Source: Fibrobacter sp. UWB10 | GTDB lineage: Bacteria; Fibrobacterota; Fibrobacteria; Fibrobacterales; Fibrobacteraceae | Assembly: GCF_900182935.1 (NCBI RefSeq) | Contig: NZ_FXUE01000002.1 | Location: 186,001 to 250,000 of the forward strand | Reading direction: 5' to 3' | DNA length: 64,000 bases | In this document: piece after piece, positions 57,917 to 64,000 of the stretch | How positions within the stretch are numbered: position 1 is the stretch's first letter | Layout of the letters: the number at the start of each line of letters is the position of its first letter | Notes under the pieces: generated by a model | The model's database searches: none | Seen by the model: only the letters and a program-made list of their open reading frames with translations | Told to the model about the DNA's origin: nothing | Translations under genes and position numbers: made by a program

Positions 57917-59395
57917 ATGAATTATTTCAATTCTATCCCTATGCGTCGCCAACTCGAAGAAATTGGCCACTGCCGTTTCATGGAACATTCTGAATTCAGC
58001 CGTGGTGTTGAAGCCCTCAAGGGCAAGAAGATCGTGTTCGTCGGTTGCGGTGCCCAGGGTCTCCATCAGGGTCTTGACCTGCGCGATAGCGGCCTCGACG
58101 TCTCTTACACGCTCCGCAAGGAAGCCATCGAACAGAAGCGCCAGTCCTGGAAGAACGCTACTGAAAACGGCTTCAAGGTCGGTACCTACGAAGAAATGAT
58201 TCCGGATGCAGACCTCGTTTGCAACCTCACACCGGACAAGCAGCACCACAACGTGATTCCGGCCATCATGAAGCTCATGAAGAAGGGCGCAGCCCTCTCT
58301 TACAGCCACGGCTTCAACATCGTTGAAGAAGGCCAGGAAATCCGCAAGGACATCACCGTGATCATGGTCGCCCCGAAGGGCCCGGGTTCCGAAGTCCGTA
58401 GCGAATACGTTCGCGGTTTCGGTATGCCCTGCCTTATCGCTGTGCACCCGGAAAACGACCCCGAAGGTAAGGGTTGGGACTATGCAAAGGCTTACGCCGC
58501 TGGCCTCCATGCCGACCGTCCGGGCGTTCTCGAAAGTTCTTTCGTTGCCGAAGTGAAGTCCGACCTCATGGGCGAACAGACCATCCTTTGCGGTATGCTC
58601 CAGACCGGCACCATCCTTTGCTACGACAAGATGGTGAAGGATTTCGGCGTTGAACCGGCTTACGCGGTCAAGCTGCTCCAGTACGGCTGGGAAACCATTT
58701 CCGAAGCCCTGAAGCACGGCGGCATCACCAACATGATGGACCGTCTCTCCAACCCGGCCAAGATCCGCGCCACGGAACTCGCCGAAAAGATGAAGAAGAT
58801 CATGAAGCCGCTCTACTGCGAACACCAGGACAACATCATCTCTGGCAAGTTCTCCAGCACCATGATGGTCGACTGGGAAGCCGGCGACAAGGATTTGCTC
58901 AAGTGGCGTGGCGAAACGGGCGAGCTCGAATTCGAAAAGGTCGAAGCTACCGACAAGGTCATCACCGAACAGGAATACTTCGACCGCGGCGTTCTCATGA
59001 CCGCCATGATCAAGGCCGGTGTGGAACTTGCATTCGAAACCATGTGCTCTGTGGGCATCAAGCCGATGAGCGCCTACTACGAATCCCTCCACGAAACTCC
59101 GCTCATTGCCAACCTCATCGCTCGTAAGAAGTTGTACGAAATGAACCGCGTGATCAGCGACACCGCCGAATACGGTTGCTACCTGTTCGCCAACAAGTGC
59201 GTGCCTCTGCTCGCCGACTTCATGAAGAACGAAGTGAAGAAGGACGACATCGGCGCTATCTACGGCGAAGGCAAGACCACCGCTGTGGATAACGAAGAAC
59301 TGATCAAGGTGAACAAGAACATCCGTCAGCATCCGGTGGAAGAAGTCGGTGCTTGGCTGCGTGAACGCATGAGCGGCATGACGAAAGTTGTCTAA
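57917..59395 (+). CDS. ilvC: Ketol-acid reductoisomerase, class II
   Basis: Acetohydroxyacid isomeroreductase (492 residues), second common step of valine/isoleucine synthesis, converting acetolactate to dihydroxyisovalerate with NADPH and Mg2+. The long class II form (two knotted C-terminal domains, as in E. coli) is indicated by length. Motifs: [20 protein letters not shown] (Rossmann), [15 protein letters not shown] (phosphate site favouring NADPH), [33 protein letters not shown] with the Mg ligands Asp/Glu, and a later GYLFANKC-like [12 protein letters not shown]. An AGAGG ribosome-binding site lies ahead. Codon use is strongly biased, as in highly expressed genes. Confidence 0.97.
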   Translation: MNYFNSIPMRRQLEEIGHCRFMEHSEFSRGVEALKGKKIVFVGCGAQGLHQGLDLRDSGLDVSYTLRKEAIEQKRQSWKNATENGFKVGTYEEMIPDADLVCNLTPDKQHHNVIPAIMKLMKKGAALSYSHGFNIVEEGQEIRKDITVIMVAPKGPGSEVRSEYVRGFGMPCLIAVHPENDPEGKGWDYAKAYAAGLHADRPGVLESSFVAEVKSDLMGEQTILCGMLQTGTILCYDKMVKDFGVEPAYAVKLLQYGWETISEALKHGGITNMMDRLSNPAKIRATELAEKMKKIMKPLYCEHQDNIISGKFSSTMMVDWEAGDKDLLKWRGETGELEFEKVEATDKVITEQEYFDRGVLMTAMIKAGVELAFETMCSVGIKPMSAYYESLHETPLIANLIARKKLYEMNRVISDTAEYGCYLFANKCVPLLADFMKNEVKKDDIGAIYGEGKTTAVDNEELIKVNKNIRQHPVEEVGAWLRERMSGMTKVV

Positions 59396-59415
59396 TCGGC
59401 GCAATACGGCGTTGC

Positions 59416-59455
59416 TCGCCCCCTCACGTACGCTCTAGTACGCTACGGGGGCTCG
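59416..59455. repeat. Intergenic palindrome around GTACG
   Basis: GCCCCC..GTACG / TACGC..GGGGGC arms around CTCTA after ilvC. It resembles a repeated extragenic palindrome rather than a terminator (no T tract). Confidence 0.55.
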
Positions 59456-59525
59456 CGCCTTGTCTTGCTTGATTATCCAACTTTCGAGAAAGATGTTTTG
59501 TCGTTCTCGAAATCGCGAAAATTTG

Positions 59526-59550
59526 GCCCGCCTTTTGGCGGGCTTTTTCT
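59526..59550 (+). terminator. Terminator downstream of ilvC
   Basis: GCCCGCC / GGCGGGC stem with a TTTT loop followed by TTTTTCT. Confidence 0.85.
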
Positions 59551-59558
59551 GTGTTGAC

Positions 59559-59566
59559 TATATTTA
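59559..59566 (+). promoter_or_regulatory. TATATTTA box for the deaminase gene
   Basis: Ends four bases before the ATG at 59571, the same spacing as at dgt; no Shine-Dalgarno. TTTG at 59534-59537 could be the matching -33 element. Confidence 0.55.
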
Positions 59567-59570
59567 GGGC

Positions 59571-60131
59571 ATGAACAATTCTCAATCTCGCAGCAAGCTT
59601 CGTGACGAAGTCTATACCCAGATGATGTGCGCGCAGGCGCGCCTTTCTAAAGACCAGAATACCCAGATGGGGGCGGTGCTGGTGAGTGCCGATGGTCGCG
59701 TAATCAGCACGGGCTACAATGGTGCTCCGGCCGGTTTCGACGACGAGACGGTGCCGTACACCCGCGAAAAGCAACTGCTGGCGTACGATTTGCTGGATGC
59801 CGATTCGGGCGAGGTCCTGAGCCACCACGAGTTCGAGGCGAACAAGTACCCGTTCATGGTTCACGCGGAAATCAACGCGTTGCACTATGCCCGCGGCAAG
59901 GTTCCTCCGGGATCCAAGCTCTATGTGATCGGTTTCCCCTGCGAACGCTGCGCTTTGGACGTGAGCCTTTCGGGCGTTGCCGAGGTGTTCGTGACCAAGG
60001 ACGATTACGACCCGAAGTCTACGCTGAACAACAGCCGTGACACAGCCTACTACATGTTTGCGCAGGCGGGAATTGTGGTGACGCTTTGCGGTAAGCGCAT
60101 TCGCCCCGTGGTTTCGAAACCGAAAAAGTAG
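59571..60131 (+). CDS. dCMP deaminase-family protein
   Basis: A 186-residue zinc-dependent deaminase. AVLVSADGRVISTGYNGAPAG, the zinc motif VHAEINALHYA (HAE) and PCERCALDVSLSGV (PCxxC) are intact. The insertion between the first strand and HAE (TREKQLLAYDLLDADSGE...) is longer than in T4-type dCMP deaminases. dCMP to dUMP conversion feeds dTMP synthesis; a ComE-like deaminase of unknown substrate is the alternative. It has its own promoter-like box and a terminator after it. Confidence 0.9.
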   Translation: MNNSQSRSKLRDEVYTQMMCAQARLSKDQNTQMGAVLVSADGRVISTGYNGAPAGFDDETVPYTREKQLLAYDLLDADSGEVLSHHEFEANKYPFMVHAEINALHYARGKVPPGSKLYVIGFPCERCALDVSLSGVAEVFVTKDDYDPKSTLNNSRDTAYYMFAQAGIVVTLCGKRIRPVVSKPKK

Positions 60132-60208
60132 TTTTTATCACACACCGAAAAGTGTGGACATAAATTTTTGCTTAAATGTAGACTTTTGGCAAAATATTTA
60201 TTATATTG

Positions 60209-60242
60209 ATAACCGGGAGCAATTTGCGCTCGGTTATTTTTA
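60209..60242 (+). terminator. Hairpin plus T run before the TIGR02147 gene
   Basis: ATAACCGGG-GC / GC-CTCGGTTAT stem (one mismatch) with an AATTT loop followed by TTTTTATT. It ends 12 bp before the next start. It terminates the deaminase transcript or attenuates the downstream operon, since a TATATT box lies directly before it at 60202. Confidence 0.7.
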
Positions 60243-60254
60243 TTGGGATTTTTT

Positions 60255-61199
60255 ATGGTGAATCTTTTTGAATATCTGAACTACCGCGAATTTTTGCGGG
60301 ATAGCTACGAGGAGCGGCACAAGGGCGACTGGCGCTTTAGCCACCGCTATATTGCCGACCGAGCTGGATTCGATGCGTCGATGTTCAATAAGATTCTGCA
60401 AGGCAAGCGCAATTTGACTAGCCGCCTTGTCTCTGTTTTTGCCGATATTTTCTGTAGCGATGCTCGCGAAAAGGCCTACTTTGCCGACATGGTGGCATTC
60501 AACCAGGCCAAGAACCATTCCGAAAGCCGCCAGTACCTGGAAAAACTGGTGGCAACCAAGGAATGCAAGGTCGAAAATGTGGCCAAGGATCAGTTCGAAT
60601 ACTTTGACCACTGGTACCATGCGGTGATTCGTGAACTGGTGACTTTTTATCCGTATGTGGGCGATGACGCTGCGCTTGGCCTGATGGTGCGCCCGCCGCT
60701 GACCGCTTCGCAGGTTAAGTCTTCGATTGCGTTGCTGGAACGCCTCTCGATGATCAAGAAGAACGAGGCAACAGGATTTTACGAACAGACGCAGGGCCTG
60801 ATTTCCAGCGGTTCCGAATCGTTTAGCACGGCGGTCAACTCGTACATTCAACAGAACTTGAATGTGGCGCAAGACGCCTTGGACCGCTTTGACCGCAGCG
60901 AACGCAATTTGTCGACGCTGGCCTTTGCGTGCGACGAGCCGACTTACAAGGAACTGGTCGAGATGGTTCGCCGCTTTAGGCGCGAAGTCTTGGCGAAGGT
61001 GGGGCAGTGTGCAAAGCCTAATCGGGTATTCCAGCTCGGCATGCAGCTGTTTCCGCTTTCGGACCCGTATCCGCCTCCGCAGCGCCGCGGGCGCAAGCGC
61101 CGTATTCGCGGTATGGAAATGACGAACGGCGACGAATTAGAAGTTGCCGGTGATGATATCGCCGGTGAAAATGCCGAAGGGGGTGCGGACAATGCTTAA
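60255..61199 (+). CDS. TIGR02147-family regulator (Fibrobacter paralogous family)
   Basis: A 314-residue protein of the TIGR02147/DUF4423 family, abundant in Fibrobacter. The start VNLFEYLNYREFLRDSYEERHKGDWRFSHRYIADRAGFD is followed by an HTH-like ASMFNKILQGKRNLT. A winged-helix-like middle (ASQVKSSIALLERLSMIKKN) and IQQNLNVAQDALDRFDRSERNLSTLAFACDE are diagnostic. The tail is basic (RRGRKRR) then acidic. A DNA-binding regulatory role is inferred from the HTH. The start at 60255 was chosen by family alignment. Its end overlaps the PL1-like lipoprotein gene by 8 bp, suggesting that it controls or is co-expressed with that gene. Confidence 0.9.
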   Translation: MVNLFEYLNYREFLRDSYEERHKGDWRFSHRYIADRAGFDASMFNKILQGKRNLTSRLVSVFADIFCSDAREKAYFADMVAFNQAKNHSESRQYLEKLVATKECKVENVAKDQFEYFDHWYHAVIRELVTFYPYVGDDAALGLMVRPPLTASQVKSSIALLERLSMIKKNEATGFYEQTQGLISSGSESFSTAVNSYIQQNLNVAQDALDRFDRSERNLSTLAFACDEPTYKELVEMVRRFRREVLAKVGQCAKPNRVFQLGMQLFPLSDPYPPPQRRGRKRRIRGMEMTNGDELEVAGDDIAGENAEGGADNA

Positions 61200-62880
61200 G
61201 AGAAAATCTTTATATGCAGTTCTAGCTCCCGTGGTGGCGGGAATGCTTTGCAGTAGCTTTGTGGGTTGCTCTGAACGTCGCGATGTCGCGGGCGGTACCG
61301 AAGCCGAATCGACGATCGCGTTGCAGATTCAGTTGGCAAGCGGTAAGCCAGCCGCTTATAGCCGTGTGCGTGCGCTCCCGGAAGGTTTTTTACCCGAAGG
61401 CAACCGCGTGGTGCCTTGGCTCGAAACGAATGATTCGGGCTTTGTCAAGATTCCGATGGAACCGGGTTCTTACACGGTGGAGGCTCGCCATGTCGATGGA
61501 ACAGTGGCGACAGGCGCTATCCGCAGCGTAGACTTGGAGAAAAAGTCGGTCGCTAGAATCGATACGGTCAAACTCGGCGAACTTTCTTCGATCGAAGGCT
61601 ACGTGATGCTTGGTGATTCGATGCCGGTGGTCCGTATTGCGGGCCTTGACCGCTACGTGATTCCGGACAGCACGGGTCACTTTGTGATTGACTCGCTCCC
61701 GGTGGGCGATTTTGATGTGCAAATCGGCGACCCGCAAGAGGTTTATTCGGCCAAGGTGCAGTCGACGACGGGCGATACCTTGTATGTAGACTGCTCTGAT
61801 TCCACTTCAAGCATTAATGTGGTCAAGCCTAAGGAAACGGCAGCAAGTGAATATCCCGATGCCGACTGGAACGAACACGATGCCTTGATTAAGTTGGCCG
61901 ACGGCTATGCTACAGGCGTGCTCGGTGCTGCGGGCGTTACCGATTCTGCGGGCAATATCAGCAAGCAGAAGGGCGAAGTCTGTATTGTGACCACAACCGA
62001 AGACTACATTATTGTCGAAGACACGACCAGTACGGATTCGGCGTCAACGACGGCGGTGATTGCACCGGGGTCTCTCCGTGAATGTGCTTACAAGGAAGGC
62101 CCGGTATGGGTGCTGTTCGAAAAAGACGGTACTTATAACCTGCAGGCTCCGCTCCGTTTGAAGTCCGACAAGACATTCGATGGCCGCGGCCGCGATATCC
62201 GCATTTCGGGCATGGGTGTGCTTACCGATGCATCGAGCAACTTGATCTTTGAAAATCTGACCTTTACGGCGCCGTCTATTACAGCGCAAGATACGACCTC
62301 TCGCCGCGCCCTTTCGATCCATAACCGTACGCATCATGTGTGGGTGGATCATTGCACCTTCGAGGAATACCCGCTGGTGGAATTCGATGTGAAGCGCTGC
62401 TCGCATAATGTCACGATTTCTTGGTCTCGTTTTGAAAATGCTCAGACGGGTGTGCTGTTCGGACTTGCCGGCGATATCATTATGGATACTGCCCAAAGCC
62501 TGACAATGCATCACAATTACTTTGAGGGACTCTCTCGCGACGGAATTCTTGCTCATGGAGGCAAACTTCATGCCTACAACAACTTCTTCTACTCTTTAGA
62601 TTTGTCGGGCGTGGTATGTTCAGATTCCGCTACCTGCCTGATAGAAAAGAACATCTTCAATAACGAAATGCCTGTGACGTTATACCGCTGGTATTACGAA
62701 GACGGGGCTCCGGTGGATTCTACCGTGGGCTTTGCCAACATGAAGTCTAACTGGCATACAGGCGGTGGCGAAGATTCCATTACCGATGCTCGCGGCTACA
62801 AGCCCGACTACAAGTATACGGCAGATGCTGCCGATGCTGACCTTGCTTTGTCTGTCAAAAAAGAGAGTGGTGCTCGATGA
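61192..62880 (+). CDS. Pectate lyase family 1-like lipoprotein, active-site Arg motif lost
   Basis: A 562-residue lipoprotein (signal ends SSFVGC). The N-terminal ~200 residues hold two carboxypeptidase-regulatory-like beta modules. From ~275 a right-handed beta-helix of PL1 type follows: VWVLFEKDGTYNL, SDKTFDGRGRDIRISGMGV, NLIFENLTF, HHVWVDHCTFEEYP and NVTISWSRFENAQTGVLFG. In HHNYFEGLSRDGILAHGG-KLHAYNN the usual RxPRxR is replaced by RDGILAH, so the catalytic Arg is missing. It may bind pectin without cleaving it or use a changed mechanism. The ATG lies within the end of the TIGR02147 gene; ATGA overlaps the next gene. Confidence 0.85.
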   Translation: MLKRKSLYAVLAPVVAGMLCSSFVGCSERRDVAGGTEAESTIALQIQLASGKPAAYSRVRALPEGFLPEGNRVVPWLETNDSGFVKIPMEPGSYTVEARHVDGTVATGAIRSVDLEKKSVARIDTVKLGELSSIEGYVMLGDSMPVVRIAGLDRYVIPDSTGHFVIDSLPVGDFDVQIGDPQEVYSAKVQSTTGDTLYVDCSDSTSSINVVKPKETAASEYPDADWNEHDALIKLADGYATGVLGAAGVTDSAGNISKQKGEVCIVTTTEDYIIVEDTTSTDSASTTAVIAPGSLRECAYKEGPVWVLFEKDGTYNLQAPLRLKSDKTFDGRGRDIRISGMGVLTDASSNLIFENLTFTAPSITAQDTTSRRALSIHNRTHHVWVDHCTFEEYPLVEFDVKRCSHNVTISWSRFENAQTGVLFGLAGDIIMDTAQSLTMHHNYFEGLSRDGILAHGGKLHAYNNFFYSLDLSGVVCSDSATCLIEKNIFNNEMPVTLYRWYYEDGAPVDSTVGFANMKSNWHTGGGEDSITDARGYKPDYKYTADAADADLALSVKKESGAR

Positions 62881-63194
62881 AAGAAAAACTGCCTGCGTTC
62901 CTGTTCATGCTCGCAATTCCGTTGTCAATCGTGCTTTACCTGAAGGTAGAGGCGGCCTCGGGTTCTGAAATTGTGGCGCTACTTTCGGCGGTGGCTTGCT
63001 ATTTGGTCATCTTCTTTTTGCTGGCATTGTTCTTCAATTCCCGCGCGAAAGATGCCGATGGTAAGGCAATCTCGGCCTTGGATAACTTGTTTGCAGAAAA
63101 AAAGACAAAGGCTGAACTTGCCCGTGAACAGATTCTGCGCATGCAAAAGGAACTAGAGGCTAAAAGAGCTTTAGAAGATAAGCTTGAGCCTTAG
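62877..63194 (+). CDS. Small two-helix membrane protein with coiled-coil tail
   Basis: A 105-residue protein with two transmembrane helices (AFLFMLAIPLSIVLYLKV and IVALLSAVACYLVIFFLLALFF) and a cytoplasmic helical tail (KKTKAELAREQILRMQKELEAKRALEDKLE) with heptad spacing of a coiled coil. No family recognised. It overlaps the PL1-like lipoprotein gene by four bases and is the last gene of that three-gene unit; perhaps an accessory or scaffold factor. Confidence 0.75.
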   Translation: MKEKLPAFLFMLAIPLSIVLYLKVEAASGSEIVALLSAVACYLVIFFLLALFFNSRAKDADGKAISALDNLFAEKKTKAELAREQILRMQKELEAKRALEDKLEP

Positions 63195-63228
63195 GCGCCT
63201 TATTGCAAACAAAATTATCTCCTTTAGC

Positions 63229-63236
63229 TATATTTG
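63229..63236 (+). promoter_or_regulatory. TATATTTG box for the 63254 gene
   Basis: A perfect TAnnTTTG element 17 bases before the ATG. Here a normal AAGGAG ribosome-binding site lies between. Confidence 0.55.
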
Positions 63237-63253
63237 GCCCGTAAGGAGATTAT

Positions 63254-64000
63254 ATGAAGAAACTCGCCCTAATTATCGCTTTTGCGGTAGCCTTTTCTGG
63301 TGCCGCAGAACGCTACAAAGACCGCATGTTTGACGTTTCTGTCCAGAAAAATGTCGTTTATGCAGCCAAAGTAAATCACCTCAAAACATTAAATTCCATT
63401 TCGACTGCCGCGATTGCGTATGCCGTATTGAATGATGGTATGCCGGTTTATCTTTATGAAAATGAGACGGACTTGACGCAAGTCGACTTGCACATGGACA
63501 TTTACCAGCCGAAAAAAGATACCGAAAAGAAACGCCCTGTAGTTTTGGTGATGCATGGTGGTGCTTTTGCGGCAGGCTCTAAGAACGATTATGATCAGCA
63601 TTCGATTACCTATTGCGATTCTTTGGCCGCTCGCGGTTATGTGAGTGCTGCTGTGGAATACCGCTTGGGCATTACGGCGGTCATCAAAAATAAGGCTCTC
63701 ACCGTCGATAGCCTCGATTTCTCGAGAACGGTGTATCGCGGGATTCAAGACGTTCGTGCCGCGGTTCGTTACATTAGGGCAAATGCTGACGAATTGGGCA
63801 TTGATCCGGATCGCGTTTACTTGATTGGCAATAGCGCAGGCGCAATCCTTTCGCTCGAAAACATCTACATGGATAAAGAGTCTGAAATCCCGGCGGCAGC
63901 AAAGAGAACTCCGGATTTGGGCGGCCTCGATGCTTATGGCGTGCAGGGGTATGGTTCTCAGGCGAATGCCGTAGCTGCCTTGTGGGGTGCTGTGCATGAT
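63254..64000 (+). CDS. Secreted alpha/beta-hydrolase (carboxylesterase-like), 3' end outside window
   Basis: 249 codons are open to the last base, so the gene is cut by the window edge. The signal peptide KKLALIIAFAVAFSGA is followed by an esterase/lipase-type alpha/beta hydrolase: LHMDIYQP, VVLVMHGGAFAAGSK with the HGG oxyanion motif, VEYRLG, DVRAAVRYIRANADELGIDPDRVYLIGNSAGA with the nucleophile elbow GNSAG. This is the pattern of hormone-sensitive-lipase/BD-FAE-like carbohydrate esterases that remove acetyl or feruloyl groups from hemicellulose. The acid and His of the triad lie beyond the window. Confidence 0.88.
   Translation, partial: MKKLALIIAFAVAFSGAAERYKDRMFDVSVQKNVVYAAKVNHLKTLNSISTAAIAYAVLNDGMPVYLYENETDLTQVDLHMDIYQPKKDTEKKRPVVLVMHGGAFAAGSKNDYDQHSITYCDSLAARGYVSAAVEYRLGITAVIKNKALTVDSLDFSRTVYRGIQDVRAAVRYIRANADELGIDPDRVYLIGNSAGAILSLENIYMDKESEIPAAAKRTPDLGGLDAYGVQGYGSQANAVAALWGAVHD

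Noticed and set aside
57899-59404. A 501-codon minus-strand frame across ilvC
   Set aside because: Shadow of a highly biased gene; the sense strand encodes unmistakable ketol-acid reductoisomerase.

Overview
The window reads as chromosomal DNA of a Fibrobacter-type bacterium (FCB group, Gram-negative, plant-polysaccharide degrader). The main evidence is four lipoproteins built on the Fibrobacter-specific FISUMP domain (WMAENLNY signature, Ser-rich linkers), a TIGR02147-family regulator, an LptD-type outer-membrane protein, and secreted GH53 and PL1 glycan-degrading lipoproteins. Promoter-like boxes of the type TAnnTTTG/TATATTTA, the Bacteroidetes-style -7 element, recur just ahead of start codons, often so close that a leaderless mRNA is implied.

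Region 1-40 kb is mostly housekeeping. It holds the end of guaB; two small lipoproteins; gatA with a DUF4321-like membrane gene; ung with a THUMP-like methyltransferase; a phosphoesterase followed by a ResB/CcsA cytochrome c assembly fusion; dgt and a HAD phosphatase; a PDZ protein; lptD-maf-rodZ-like-hisB; a FISUMP and a LysM-like lipoprotein; rpmE; and GH53 galactanase. Then come an aromatic amino-acid/NAD operon (chorismate mutase, tyrA, a degenerate EPSP-synthase homologue, nadK), ffh, an operon whose products carry a His/Glu-rich linker and a Met-rich segment, a MATE pump, a FliB-like methylase, a metallo-beta-lactamase-fold lipoprotein, an FNT channel and an iron alcohol dehydrogenase.

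Region 40-57 kb is accessory. It carries a broken and an intact DUF4143 ATPase, a stand-alone RelA/SpoT synthetase, GNATs, a DUF1016 nuclease, an SDR, an SMR pump, three FISUMP lipoproteins, an orphan BrnA-like antitoxin with a palindromic operator, a DUF2442/RelE-like/HTH cluster and a cold-shock-TM-barnase fusion. Three stretches here are bracketed by a functional gene end and a second, partial copy of that same end. They look like genes slotted in by recombination at gene termini.

Region 57.9-64 kb returns to core and secreted functions: ilvC, a dCMP-type deaminase, a TIGR02147 regulator overlapping a PL1-like lipoprotein whose active-site Arg motif is lost, a small membrane coiled-coil protein, and a secreted alpha/beta-hydrolase cut by the window end.

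No rRNA, tRNA, CRISPR array, transposase or integrase was recognised. Intergenic DNA carries a family of degenerate heptanucleotide tandem repeats (RRTGWGW) at four places, plus several palindromic elements.
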